NCBI RefSeq assembly: GCF_003515065.1
Contig: NZ_QXGH01000030.1
Location: 50,041-114,040, forward strand
Origin: Nocardioides immobilis
Lineage (GTDB): Bacteria; Actinomycetota; Actinomycetes; Propionibacteriales; Nocardioidaceae
Length of the DNA stretch: 64,000 nt
Direction of reading: 5' to 3'
The stretch's first letter is position 1. Each line of letters starts with the position of its first letter. The notes under the pieces were generated by a model. That model had not been told where the DNA came from. It searched no databases and was given only the letters and a program-made list of their open reading frames with translations. The translations under genes and the position numbers were made by a program. Below are positions 16,292-24,772 of the stretch, piece after piece.

Positions 16292-17513
16292 CCACCAGCG
16301 CCGGCGTCCGTCGCAGCACCAGCGACAGGCTGCCCGCAGCGGTCAGCAGGACGGCCACCAGCGCGGCCGCGCCGGGCCAGCCGCCCGCCGTCCAGGCGAC
16401 GCCGGCCAGGCTGCCGAACACCGACGACCCGAGGTAGTAGGCGAACAGGTAGAGCGACGCCGCCTGCGCCGTGCTCACCCCACCCGCGTGCGCCCGCGCC
16501 GGCACCCAGCCGCTGGCGACCCCATGGACGGCGAAGAACCCGATCGTGATCAGGGCCAGGCCCGCGACGACCAGCGCCAGCGAGTCCGGCAGCGTGACGA
16601 CGACGCCGACGACGGCGACGAACGCACCGGCCGGCAGCACCGCCCGCCGCCCGAAGGCGTCGGCCAGCCGACCGAACAGGACCGAGCTCACGGTGCCGAG
16701 CGGGTAGACGAGGAAGACCAGGCTGGCCGCCGCCAGCCCGAGCCCGAAGGGTGGCCCCTCCAGCCGGAACCCGACGGCGTTGAACGCAGCGACCAGCGCG
16801 CCGACCGTGCACGCGCCGACGCCGTACAGCGCGAGCAGACCGGGGTCGGCCAGGGCGCGCCGGCCCATCCGCACCGCCGCTCGGACATCCGACGGACCGG
16901 CGACGAAGTTGCGAGAGGCCGGCAGCAGCAGCCGTACGGCGACCGCGCATCCGATGCCGAGCACCGCGGCTGCCACGAGCGCCCATCGCCACCCGGCGAC
17001 CTCGCCCACCAGTCCGGTCACCACCCGGCCGGCCATCCCGCCGAGCGCGGTGCCGCCGATGTAGAGGCCCGCGGCGCGCGCGTGCGTCGACGGGTGCAGC
17101 TCCTCACGGAGGTAGGCGGTCGCGACCGCGGGGAGCCCGGCCAGGGCGACCCCTTCGAGGAACCGGAGGGCGAGGAACGCCTCCCAGCTCGGCGCGAGCG
17201 CGCAGGCCGCGGCGAGCACCGCGGACGTCATCAGGGACAGGTGGATCAGCTGGGTCCGCCCGATCGCGTCGGAGACCGGACCTGCGACCAGCAGGGCAAC
17301 GCCGAGACCGAGGGTCGTCACCGACAGGGCCATCGTGCTGGCACCGCTCGACACCCCGAACTCCGCGACGAACTCCGGCAGCAGCGCCTGCGCGCTGTAG
17401 AGGAGCGCGAACGTCGCCAGCCCGGCCGCGAACAGGGCACCGACGACGCGTCGGTAGTCCGCGGTCCCCGGGCGGTAGCCGGGGTCCGCGCGGTCGGCGA
17501 TCAGCGTGCTCAC
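16275..17513 (-). CDS. MFS transporter, 12 transmembrane segments
   Basis: This is a 412-residue hydrophobic protein with about 12 predicted helices and the loop 2-3 signature GPVSDAIGRTQLI (MFS motif A variant) near residue 80; the corresponding second-half motif is GRLADAFGRRA near 280. It resembles YnfM/arabinose-efflux-type exporters, but no substrate can be read from the sequence. It is divergently transcribed from a LysR-type regulator 71 bp away, the usual arrangement for a regulator controlling its neighbouring exporter. Its 3' end overlaps cobC on the other strand. Confidence 0.88.
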   Translation of the reverse strand: MSTLIADRADPGYRPGTADYRRVVGALFAAGLATFALLYSAQALLPEFVAEFGVSSGASTMALSVTTLGLGVALLVAGPVSDAIGRTQLIHLSLMTSAVLAAACALAPSWEAFLALRFLEGVALAGLPAVATAYLREELHPSTHARAAGLYIGGTALGGMAGRVVTGLVGEVAGWRWALVAAAVLGIGCAVAVRLLLPASRNFVAGPSDVRAAVRMGRRALADPGLLALYGVGACTVGALVAAFNAVGFRLEGPPFGLGLAAASLVFLVYPLGTVSSVLFGRLADAFGRRAVLPAGAFVAVVGVVVTLPDSLALVVAGLALITIGFFAVHGVASGWVPARAHAGGVSTAQAASLYLFAYYLGSSVFGSLAGVAWTAGGWPGAAALVAVLLTAAGSLSLVLRRTPALVVTAAR

Positions 17514-17584
17514 GGCACCGACTTTCCACGATCCCGACTCATACGTCCAATGCGCTCAGTTGCCCTTTTCGATACGCTGCACGC

Positions 17585-18454
17585 ATGATGGTCCGCGACC
17601 TTTCCTGGCTTCTGGCGGTGGCCGAGCACGAGCACGTGACCGAGGCGTCGTACGCGCTCGGCGTCACCCAGCCGACGTTGTCGCGCACGCTCGCCCGGAT
17701 GGAGGCAGAGCTCGGGGTCCGGGTGTTCGAGCGCGCGGCGGACGGCGTGCACGTGACCCCGACCGGCGACCTCGTCGTCGCGGCCGCCGCGGACATGGTC
17801 GCCCGTTACGACCAGCTGACCGACGACCTCGCCAGCGCCCTCGACCCGGAGGCCGGGGTGGTCCGGCTCGCGTTCCTCGACTCGATCGCCAGCTCCCTGG
17901 TGCCCCGCGTGCTGCGCGACTTCCACGAGCACGCCGAGCGGGTCCGGGTGCTGCTGAGCCAGGAGCACGCCCACAACATCACCGTCGACCTCGCCTCGGG
18001 GAACGCGGAGGTCGCGATCACCTCGAGCCAGCCGCCCGGCCCCTACGGCTGGCACCCGCTCCAGGAGGACCGGCTGGTGCTCGTCGTACCCCCGAGACAC
18101 CGGCTGCGGGACCGCAAGCGGGTCCGGCTCGCCGACCTCGCCGACGAGGAGCTCGTCACCACGCCGGTCGGCTTCGGCTACCGGACCCTGGTCGACGGCC
18201 TGCTGCGCGCCGCCGACGTCGCCCCGGCCATCTCCTTCGAGAGCCAGGACCTCGGCACCATCGAGGGACTGGTCGCGGCGGGCCTCGGGGTGGCCATCGT
18301 CCCCGAGCAGTTCGCCGGTCTGTCGGGCACCGTCGGCATCCCGATCGCCAGCAGCGCGGCGCGCCGGACGATCGGCCTCACCTGGCGCACCGACCGGCCG
18401 CTCGCGGCGCCCGCCGCGCGGTTCCGGGACTTCGTCGTCGACACGCACCGCTGA
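17585..18454 (+). CDS. LysR-family transcriptional regulator
   Basis: The 289-residue protein has an N-terminal winged helix-turn-helix (LAVAEHEHVTEASYALGVTQPTLSRTLARME, best seen at VTQPTLSRTLAR near residues 31-42) and a periplasmic-binding-protein-like effector domain from about residue 90 (VRLAFLDSIASSLVPRVL). It probably controls the divergent MFS gene. Two adjacent ATGs (17585, 17588) are possible starts. A TACGCT hexamer at 17573-17578 could be a -10 for leaderless transcription. Inducer unknown. Confidence 0.92.
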   Translation: MMVRDLSWLLAVAEHEHVTEASYALGVTQPTLSRTLARMEAELGVRVFERAADGVHVTPTGDLVVAAAADMVARYDQLTDDLASALDPEAGVVRLAFLDSIASSLVPRVLRDFHEHAERVRVLLSQEHAHNITVDLASGNAEVAITSSQPPGPYGWHPLQEDRLVLVVPPRHRLRDRKRVRLADLADEELVTTPVGFGYRTLVDGLLRAADVAPAISFESQDLGTIEGLVAAGLGVAIVPEQFAGLSGTVGIPIASSAARRTIGLTWRTDRPLAAPAARFRDFVVDTHR

Positions 18455-18503
18455 CGAAGCGGACAGGCTGTCGGCGTACTGCTCGGATGCCCTAGGCTTC
18501 CCC

Positions 18504-18646
18504 CTGCAGGCACGAGGAAGCCGGTGAGAACCCGGAACAGTCGCGCTACTGGGATGCCGCCCCCGACCAGGGGTGGACGAGTCAGACCCGAGTGCCGTGC
18601 AACTCCACCCCAACGAACAGGGACGCTGAATCCCTGAGGAGGACAC
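18504..18646 (+). promoter_or_regulatory. Cobalamin riboswitch 2, leader of cbtB-cbtA-cobD
   Basis: The compact aptamer runs from about 18504 to 18600 with GCCGGTGAGAACCCGG (about 18519-18534), CAGTCGCGCTACTGGGAT (the B12-box region, about 18538-18555), GAGTCAGACC and a P1 pairing of GCAC with GTGC. It is shorter than riboswitch 1. After it, CAGGGA (18618-18623) pairs with TCCCTG (18631-18636), placing a hairpin directly against the ribosome-binding site GAGGAGG (18636-18642), five bases before the cbtB ATG. This suggests translational control, probably through a kissing-loop switch. Confidence 0.88.
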
Positions 18647-18865
18647 ATGTCGCAGTCGTCTGCCGCTCCCCTCGCCGGCCCGGTCGAGATCCCGACCGTC
18701 CCGCTCGCCAAGCTCGGCCCGTGGGTCGTCTTCTTCGGCCTGCTGGCGATGCTGGTCATCTTCTTCGTGAGCGCCGACCAGGGCGCGATCTCGCTCCCGG
18801 CCGGCAACGCCGTGCACGAGTGGGTGCACGACGCCCGCCACCTGCTCGGCTACCCCTGCCACTGA
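18647..18865 (+). CDS. cbtB: CbtB, small subunit of predicted cobalt transporter
   Basis: A 72-residue membrane protein with one transmembrane helix (about residues 24-43, VVFFGLLAMLVIFFVSAD) and the diagnostic His-rich C-terminus NAVHEWVHDARHLLGYPCH, the expected metal-binding tail of CbtB. CbtAB is a predicted cobalt transporter recognised from its association with B12 riboswitches and cob genes. A strong ribosome-binding site (GAGGAGG) precedes the ATG by four bases. It lies 15 bp before cbtA. Confidence 0.93.
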   Translation: MSQSSAAPLAGPVEIPTVPLAKLGPWVVFFGLLAMLVIFFVSADQGAISLPAGNAVHEWVHDARHLLGYPCH

Positions 18866-18880
18866 GCCGAGGCCGCACCC

Positions 18881-19696
18881 ATGAGTGACACCACCTCGCC
18901 CTCCCCTGCCCTGACACCGGCGGCGTTCCTGGTCCGGGGCCTGCTCGTCGGCCTGGTCGCCGGGTTCCTCGCCTTCCTCGCGGGCTTCGCCTTCGGCGAG
19001 CCGTACGTCGACGACGCCATCGGTCTCGAGGAGGCCGCTGCCGCTCACCTGACCGAGGAGGAGGTCGCCGCCGAGGAGGCCGCCGCCGAAGAAGCCGGTG
19101 AGACCACCGAGGTCTCCCGTGACGCCCAGAAGACCTGGGGCCTGGCCACCGGCACGCTCGCCGTCGGCACCGCGCTCGGGGGCTTCACCGCTCTCGCCGC
19201 GGCCGCCTGCGTGGGCCGGCTCGGCTCGCTCTCGGCCCGCGGAACGACGGCCCTCGTCGCGCTCCTCGGCTTCGTTGCGGTCTCGGCCGTGCCGTTCTGG
19301 AAGTACCCCGCGACCCCGCCTGCCGTCGGCAACCCCGACTCGATCGGTAGCCGGACCACCGCCTACTTCGCGTTGCTGCTGATCTCGGTCCTCGCCGTCA
19401 TCGCCGCCGTGGTGCTGGCCAACCGGCTCCGTGCCCGGTTCGACGGGTTCACCTCCGTGGTGCTCGCCGCGGCGGCGTACCTCGTCGTCGTGGTCGCGGC
19501 CGGCTACCTGCTGCCGGCGGTCGACGAGCTCGGTGCCTTCCCGGCCGACACGCTGTGGGACTTCCGCCGCGGGTCGCTGCTGACGCTGATGACCCTCTGG
19601 GCCGCGATCGGCGTGGGCCTGACCTACGCGATCGGCGCGCTCCACGACCGGGTCACCGCGGACGCCGAGCGCAAGGCCCTCGCGGCCAGCCTGTGA
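18881..19696 (+). CDS. cbtA: CbtA, membrane subunit of predicted cobalt transporter
   Basis: The 271-residue integral membrane protein has about six hydrophobic segments, starting with FLVRGLLVGLVAGFLAFLAG. A Glu/Ala-rich stretch (about residues 48-80, for example LTEEEVAAEEAAAEEAGE) sits between the first and second helices and could be an extracytoplasmic metal-attracting loop; this is inference. The DUF/CbtA assignment follows from the fold and the neighbouring cbtB and riboswitch. The stop overlaps the GTG of cobD as GTGA. Confidence 0.9.
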   Translation: MSDTTSPSPALTPAAFLVRGLLVGLVAGFLAFLAGFAFGEPYVDDAIGLEEAAAAHLTEEEVAAEEAAAEEAGETTEVSRDAQKTWGLATGTLAVGTALGGFTALAAAACVGRLGSLSARGTTALVALLGFVAVSAVPFWKYPATPPAVGNPDSIGSRTTAYFALLLISVLAVIAAVVLANRLRARFDGFTSVVLAAAAYLVVVVAAGYLLPAVDELGAFPADTLWDFRRGSLLTLMTLWAAIGVGLTYAIGALHDRVTADAERKALAASL

Positions 19697-20619
19697 TCCG
19701 GGCCGGCGGCCTGGCGGCCGGCTACGCCGCGGACCTGCTGCTGGCCGATCCGCGGCGCGGCCACCCGGTCGCCGGCTTCGGCCGCGCGGCGGCGGCGCTC
19801 GAACGACGGTGGTGGCGCGACGACCGACGGGCCGGCGCGGCGTACGTCGCGGTCCTCGTCGGTGGCGCCGTCGCCCTCGGTGTGGTCGCCGAGCGCACCC
19901 GTCGCCCGCTCCCCCGGGCGGCGGCGACCGCGGTCGCCGCCTGGGCCGTGCTCGGCGGCACCTCCCTCGACCGGGAGGGTGCGGCGATCCAACGACTGCT
20001 CGACGAGGGGCGCCTCGAGGACGCCCGGGTCCGGCTCACCCACCTGGTCGGTCGTGACACGGCGCAGCTGTCGGAGTCGGAGGTCGTCCGCGCGGCCGTC
20101 GAGTCGCTCGCGGAGAACACCTCCGACGCGGTCGTCGCTCCGCTCGTCTGGGGCGCGGTCGCCGGCGTGCCCGGCCTGCTGGGCTACCGCGCGGCCAACA
20201 CCCTCGACGCGATGGTCGGGCATCGGTCCGCCCGCCACGAGCGGTTCGGCTGGGCAGCGGCGCGGCTCGACGACGTGCTCAACCTGCCGGGGTCCCGGCT
20301 CACTGCGGCCCTCGCCGTACTGCTCGGCGAGGACCGCGGCTCCGCCTGGCGGGCGTGGCGCCGCGACGCCTCGGGCCATCCCAGCCCGAACGCAGGCCCC
20401 GTCGAGGCCGCGTTCGCCGGCGCGCTCGGCATCCGGCTCGGCGGCAGGAACGTCTACGGCGCCGGGGCGGAGCAGCGGGTCGAGCAGCGCGCGGTCATGG
20501 GCGACGGGCGACCGCCGGTCCGTGACGACCTCGCCCGCGCCCGACGGCTGGCGCGGCGGGTCGGTCTCGCGGCAGCTGCGGCAGCCGCGGTCGGCGCCGT
20601 GGTCCGGTCCCACGCGTGA
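19693..20619 (+). CDS. cobD: Cobinamide-phosphate synthase CobD/CbiB
   Basis: This is the membrane-associated enzyme that attaches aminopropanol (phosphate) to adenosylcobyric acid. The 308-residue protein carries the family motifs DPRRGHPVAGFGRAA (residues 15-29), ESLAENTSDAVVAPL, GYRAANTLDAMVGHR and HPSPNAGPVEAAFAGAL. The GTG start overlaps the end of cbtA, so it is translationally coupled to the cobalt transporter and lies under riboswitch 2. Confidence 0.95.
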   Translation: MIRAGGLAAGYAADLLLADPRRGHPVAGFGRAAAALERRWWRDDRRAGAAYVAVLVGGAVALGVVAERTRRPLPRAAATAVAAWAVLGGTSLDREGAAIQRLLDEGRLEDARVRLTHLVGRDTAQLSESEVVRAAVESLAENTSDAVVAPLVWGAVAGVPGLLGYRAANTLDAMVGHRSARHERFGWAAARLDDVLNLPGSRLTAALAVLLGEDRGSAWRAWRRDASGHPSPNAGPVEAAFAGALGIRLGGRNVYGAGAEQRVEQRAVMGDGRPPVRDDLARARRLARRVGLAAAAAAAVGAVVRSHA

Positions 20620-20665
20620 CCGCAGCAGGCTGAGGCCGTCGCCCGTCACTCCCCGAGCCGACCGA

Positions 20666-20694
20666 CTGACAGCGGACCACGCGAGCGCCATACT
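20666..20694 (+). promoter_or_regulatory. Candidate leaderless promoter of the NmrA-like gene
   Basis: CTGACA (20666-20671) and CATACT (20689-20694) are separated by exactly 17 bp, and the ATG at 20701 begins six bases after the -10. No ribosome-binding site is visible, so transcription is predicted to start at the A of the ATG. Confidence 0.5.
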
Positions 20695-20700
20695 CCCCTC

Positions 20701-21549
20701 ATGGCGACTGTCGCCGTCGTCGGCGCCACCGGCCGGCAGGGTTCGGCAACCGCGCGGCACCTGCTCGCTGCCGGCTGGGACGTCCGCGCGCTCACCCGGA
20801 AGCCGACCGGAAGCGCCGCGCGCGCATTGGTCTCGCTCGGTGCCGAGCCCCGCAAGGTCGAGCTCGAGGACGTCGCCTCGCTGCGATCGGCTTTCGACGG
20901 CGCCATCGGGGTCTTCAACGTGCAGAACCCGATGACGAGCAGCATCGAGGCCGAGATCCGGCAGGGACGCAACGTGGCCGAGGCCGCCGCCGGCGTCGGC
21001 GTCGCCCACGTCGTGTACGGCGCCGCCGGCGTCGGCGACGTCGAGACCGGCGTCCCGTCGTGGGACTCGAAGGTGGTCGTGGCCCGTGCGTTCCGTGAGC
21101 GGGGCCTGGCGTTGACGGTCCTGCGGCCGATGGCGTTCATGGAGCTGATGACCGACAAGGGGTTCTACCCGTCGCTGGCGGTGTGGAGTGTGATGCCGAG
21201 GCTCGCCGGGGCGTCGCGACCCATCGGCTGGCTGTCGCTCGACGACCTCGGCGCCATCGCCGCCCACGTCTTCACGGCCCCGGACCAGTGGGCGGACGCG
21301 GACCTCGCGCTCGTTGCCGACGTACGGAGCATCGACGAGTGCCGGTCGCTCTGGTACGACGAGTTCGGGCACCGGCCGCGCCGCACACCCATCCCGGCCT
21401 GGCTGTTCGAGCGCTTCGTCGGCCCCGATCTACCCACGATGTGGCGCTGGCTCCACGACCACGATTTCGACATGTCGGTCGATCCGACCCGGTCGATCCT
21501 GCCGGGAGCGCTGACCGTCCGGGAGTGGCTGGCCAGTGGCGACCGCTGA
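20701..21549 (+). CDS. NmrA-like NAD(P)-binding protein (atypical SDR)
   Basis: The 282-residue protein has the N-terminal nucleotide-binding motif VVGATGRQGSATARHLLAAG (residues 5-24) and an NmrA-type fold without the classical YxxxK catalytic pair in the expected position. Such proteins act as redox-sensing regulators or as NAD(P)H-dependent reductases; the choice cannot be made here. It is transcribed alone from a leaderless promoter, and its 3' end overlaps the next gene by 14 bp. Confidence 0.88.
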   Translation: MATVAVVGATGRQGSATARHLLAAGWDVRALTRKPTGSAARALVSLGAEPRKVELEDVASLRSAFDGAIGVFNVQNPMTSSIEAEIRQGRNVAEAAAGVGVAHVVYGAAGVGDVETGVPSWDSKVVVARAFRERGLALTVLRPMAFMELMTDKGFYPSLAVWSVMPRLAGASRPIGWLSLDDLGAIAAHVFTAPDQWADADLALVADVRSIDECRSLWYDEFGHRPRRTPIPAWLFERFVGPDLPTMWRWLHDHDFDMSVDPTRSILPGALTVREWLASGDR

Positions 21550-22006
21550 CCGATCCACGTCGCGCGTGCGCCGCTCGTCCTTGCTCCTCGGCACGGCCGC
21601 GTTCGCCCTGCTCGTCGCCCCGGCCGCTCATCCCCCTGCAGTCGCTTCCTGCGCAGCGCCGTACCTCGTCGACGTCGACAGCCTGGTGCTCGCGCGCGGC
21701 GCGACCGCGACGATCGAGGGCCGGGCGTTCGCCGACGGCTGCCGCGACTCGATGAGCTGTGGGCCCGGGCTGGGCTGTGACGACTGCGAGTACGACGACC
21801 CACCCGAGAAACCGATGGAGGACGTGGCTCTGCAGCTGGTCCAACGAGGCCGGACCTGGGACCTCGGGGTGGCCGACGCCGAATCGGCCGCGGACGACCG
21901 CCTCGGGTGGGTGACGTGGACGTTCGAGGTCCCGAAGGGCGTGAAGCCCGGCCCGGCCCGGCTGGTGGCCGACGGCGCCGGCCCGACGAGGATCCGGATC
22001 GGCTGA
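21536..22006 (+). CDS. Secreted Cys-rich protein of unknown function
   Basis: The 156-residue predicted exported protein has a basic N-terminus, a hydrophobic core (SSLLLGTAAFALLVAP) and a likely cleavage or lipobox-like region near VASCAAP (about residues 36-42). Six cysteines follow in the segment CRDSMSCGPGLGCDDCEYD and nearby, which may form disulfides or bind metal. The C-terminal half (GWVTWTFEVPKGVKPGPARLV) looks like a beta-sandwich strand pattern. The GTG start overlaps the upstream NmrA-like gene. I do not recognise the family. Confidence 0.7.
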   Translation: MATADRSTSRVRRSSLLLGTAAFALLVAPAAHPPAVASCAAPYLVDVDSLVLARGATATIEGRAFADGCRDSMSCGPGLGCDDCEYDDPPEKPMEDVALQLVQRGRTWDLGVADAESAADDRLGWVTWTFEVPKGVKPGPARLVADGAGPTRIRIG

Positions 22007-22021
22007 CTATTCGGAGCCCGA

Positions 22022-23689
22022 TCAACACGCCCGAGGAGCGGTAGCCAACGGCTCGCCGGTGTCGAGAGCACCCAGCACCACGAGCGTCCGCAGCGGCCCC
22101 GGGCCACCGGCCCGTCCCCACCAGTTCCGGCGCGCGGAGACCCGGTAGCGCACGACGTTGGCCGCGAGCAGGCCGCCGCGGAGGCAGTTCTCGCCGTCGC
22201 TGGCGAGCGCGCCGCCGCCGATGTCGATGGTGTGCTGCGCCGTCGTACCGACGTCCTCGGCAGAGAAGTCCGCGACGCCCGAGCCGAGGCTCTTGCTGCG
22301 CTGGAGGTCGGTGCGCTCCATCCGGAACCGCAGGGTGCCGAGGCGGGTGAAGTTCCGGATCCCGACGTTGCCGCCGCGGTTCCCGGTGATCACGCTGTCG
22401 CGGACGTCGGCCGAGACCTCCGTCGTCGCACCCGTGCCGTTGACGACGTTGCTCCCGAGGGAGAGACCGTTGTTGGCGCAGTTGCGCAGCACACTGCGTC
22501 GTACGACGAGCCGGACGATGTTGCGCGCGCCCAGGCTGCCCGCGAGGACGCAGTCCCCGTTGTTGAACGGCAACAGGTAGGTGTTGCCGACCCCGGTCGA
22601 TCGCTCGGCGACGACCCGCACCAGCCGCATCGTCATCACGGCGTCCGTGCCGAGCGCGCCGTGCTCGATGAGGTCGCCGGGCGCACCGGAGAAGGTGCTG
22701 TCGCTGACGAGGGCGCTCATCCGGGCGCCCCTCCCCATCGAGACCATCTCGAGGCCGTTGGCGGAGAAGCCACCGATGCCCTCTTCGTTCGTGTAGTCGT
22801 TCTCGGACACGACGGCGTCGAGCGTCGCCGGACCCACTGCGTTGAGGAAGACGCCCTCGGAGTCGGCGCCGGTCGTGATCAGGTTCAGGTCGTCCGCGTT
22901 GCCGAGGTCCGCCTGGACGTTGCCGTCGATCGTCGCGTGCACGACCGCCGTGTCCCGGGCCTGAACACCGATCGCGAGCAGGGACTGGAAGTCCGGCCCC
23001 TGCCGCAGCATCCGGACGTCGTTGGCGCGGATCACCACCGACCCGCGGGCGTCGCCCGAGAGCCGTACGTCGATGCCGTCCCCGCAGTCCGCGTCGTGGA
23101 TCTCGTTGCCGGCGATCAGCGCGGTCACGTCCTGGCGGCGCTCGGCATCGACCTGGATCGCCGCCCACCCGTTCTGGAGGCCGTGGGAGATCGGGATCCC
23201 GACACCGGGGACGTTGGTCGGCGCATTGAACGGAGGGATCAGGAAGCCGGGGACGCAGTCAGCGTTCTGACCGGAGATGTCGTTGCCGATCACGCTCACC
23301 CCACTGACGTCGGACCCGTAGATCGCGCCGCGCCGGGTGTCCGTGATCCGTACGGCGCGCACCTGCGCGCCGTCGGCCAGCCGGACCGCGTCACCCTCGA
23401 GACGGGTCGTGGTGTTCGTGAGCCAGCCACCGACCAGGACCTGTCGGGGCTTGAGCCGGATGCCTCCGTCGAGCGGCTGCGCCGCCGGGAGTACGACGAT
23501 CCGGTCCCCTGCCGCGGAGAGCTGCTCGACCTCGACCAGCGAACCCAGGGGCGCGTCCTGCGATCCGTCGCCGGACCGCGCCCCCGCCTCGACGTACCAG
23601 GTCGTCGGCTCGGCAGCCCTCGCCGGAGCGGCGAGCGCGCCGAGTCCGACGACCGCCGCGACACCAAGCGAAAGGGGGACGTTTCTCAT
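22022..23689 (-). CDS. Secreted right-handed parallel beta-helix protein
   Basis: A 555-residue exported protein: signal peptide about residues 1-26 ending PARAAEP, then repeated short strands with Asn/Val-rich turns (for example SVIGNDISGQNADC, VVIRANDVRML, SVITGNRGGNVGIRN) typical of pectin-lyase-like beta-helices. No polysaccharide-lyase catalytic set can be pinned down, so enzyme activity is uncertain. It lies 46 bp downstream of a TetR-type regulator on the same strand, so the two may be co-transcribed. Confidence 0.85.
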   Translation of the reverse strand: MRNVPLSLGVAAVVGLGALAAPARAAEPTTWYVEAGARSGDGSQDAPLGSLVEVEQLSAAGDRIVVLPAAQPLDGGIRLKPRQVLVGGWLTNTTTRLEGDAVRLADGAQVRAVRITDTRRGAIYGSDVSGVSVIGNDISGQNADCVPGFLIPPFNAPTNVPGVGIPISHGLQNGWAAIQVDAERRQDVTALIAGNEIHDADCGDGIDVRLSGDARGSVVIRANDVRMLRQGPDFQSLLAIGVQARDTAVVHATIDGNVQADLGNADDLNLITTGADSEGVFLNAVGPATLDAVVSENDYTNEEGIGGFSANGLEMVSMGRGARMSALVSDSTFSGAPGDLIEHGALGTDAVMTMRLVRVVAERSTGVGNTYLLPFNNGDCVLAGSLGARNIVRLVVRRSVLRNCANNGLSLGSNVVNGTGATTEVSADVRDSVITGNRGGNVGIRNFTRLGTLRFRMERTDLQRSKSLGSGVADFSAEDVGTTAQHTIDIGGGALASDGENCLRGGLLAANVVRYRVSARRNWWGRAGGPGPLRTLVVLGALDTGEPLATAPRAC

Positions 23690-23735
23690 GAGCGCGACCG
23701 TACGGTTGCGGTGCGATATCCAACAAGGGGCCTTT

Positions 23736-24374
23736 TCAGTTGGCGTTCACGTGGCCGACGATGAGCTCGACGGCCAGGTCGCAGAACGCCTTCTCCAGCG
23801 CCGCCGCGCCGCTGCGGCTCCGATGGATGCTCCAGTCGTGGACGATGACGTTGGCCGCCCCGACCATCGCGAGCGCCCGGAACCGTACGTCGGCGGCGCG
23901 GACGACCTCGCCCCGCTCGGCCGCAGCCTTCGTCTCGGACTCGACCAGCGCGATGATGCCGTTGCGGAACCCGAGCCGGCGCTCCTCCACCCGGGCGCTC
24001 ACCCCGACGATCTCGACGAACGCGATCCGCGCCTTGCGCGGATCGGCGAGCAGCGGACGCAGGTAGGCGCCGACCGCCTCCCGCAATCGCACCGAGATCG
24101 ACTCTCCCTCGTTGCGTCGCAGGGACTCGACGACGTCCTCGAGAGACGCGGTCGTGAGGGACGCGTAGAGGTCGAGCAGCATGTCCTCCTTGCTGGAGTG
24201 CAGCTGGTAGAAGTGCCGCGTCGACACCTTCGCCGCCGAGCACAGCCGGTCGATGGACACGCTCGCGTAGCCCTGGGTGCCGAACAGCTCCAGTGCCGCC
24301 TCACGAAGCCGAGTACGACGCCCGTCGTCGCGCTCGGCCGCGGACTGACCGCCGTACCGACGTGCTTCCGTCAC
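23736..24374 (-). CDS. TetR-family transcriptional regulator
   Basis: The 212-residue protein has a typical TetR N-terminal helix-turn-helix: TRLREAALELFGTQGYASVS, then RLCSAAKVSTRHFYQLHSSKEDML (recognition helix STRHFYQ). The C-terminal ligand-binding domain is unassigned. I chose the GTG at 24374 because the conserved domain starts shortly after and AAGGGG lies at a suitable distance; a longer reading frame reaches 24473 but adds a non-conserved tail. Inverted repeats directly upstream are candidate autoregulatory operators. Confidence 0.9.
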   Translation of the reverse strand: MTEARRYGGQSAAERDDGRRTRLREAALELFGTQGYASVSIDRLCSAAKVSTRHFYQLHSSKEDMLLDLYASLTTASLEDVVESLRRNEGESISVRLREAVGAYLRPLLADPRKARIAFVEIVGVSARVEERRLGFRNGIIALVESETKAAAERGEVVRAADVRFRALAMVGAANVIVHDWSIHRSRSGAAALEKAFCDLAVELIVGHVNAN

Positions 24375-24392
24375 TTCCGCACCCCTTTGCTC

Positions 24393-24436
24393 GCTGCGAG
24401 GATACGCAGCCGCGCAGCGGTCAGAGGTACGACCTC
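24393..24436. promoter_or_regulatory. Candidate TetR operator region (two inverted repeats)
   Basis: GCTGCG-N6-CGCAGC (24393-24410) and GAGGT-ACG-ACCTC (24424-24436) lie 19-62 bp upstream of the TetR start, between it and the next small gene. Position and dyad symmetry suit TetR autoregulation. This is position-based inference. Confidence 0.35.
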
Positions 24437-24485
24437 CGCGGATGAGTAGCGCTCCGTGAATCGCGCCAACCACTCCCTAGAGCAT

Positions 24486-24659
24486 TCAGTCGACCGTGGC
24501 CGACGGATCCGGCTCCGGCTGCGCAGCCGCCAGCCGGGCGAGAACGGCCCGAATGACGACGGCCGTGTCGGCCTCGTCATGTCCGAAGTTGAGGAGAAAG
24601 GCCCTCATCCCGTGGCGGGCCATCTCCAGCTCCTCGTCAGTGAGATGGACGGTGTACAT
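24486..24659 (-). CDS. Small protein of unknown function (57 aa)
   Basis: This 57-residue frame begins MYTVHLTDEELEMARHG and appears all-helical, ending in a Pro/Glu-rich tail. The DEELEMARHGMRAFL pattern resembles small actinobacterial proteins of unknown function. It has no membrane segment or signal. An AGGCATG context upstream gives only a weak ribosome-binding site (CTGGAGG, six bases before the ATG). It lies between the TetR gene and the divergent ArsR operon. Confidence 0.6.
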   Translation of the reverse strand: MYTVHLTDEELEMARHGMRAFLLNFGHDEADTAVVIRAVLARLAAAQPEPDPSATVD

Positions 24660-24772
24660 GCCTCCAGAGTAGGTCGCGGCTGGCCGTGCGGCACGGGCCA
24701 CGGCCCCCAAGGGGACGGCGTCTTGTCGCCGCCAGCAGATGCCTCCACCTTGACGCATGCTGATATGGGCAT

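Noticed and set aside
17510..19645. A 711-codon minus-strand open frame across LysR, riboswitch 2, cbtB and cbtA
   Set aside because: It overlaps three clear genes and a riboswitch, with low-complexity composition and no start signal. It is a GC-driven antisense frame.
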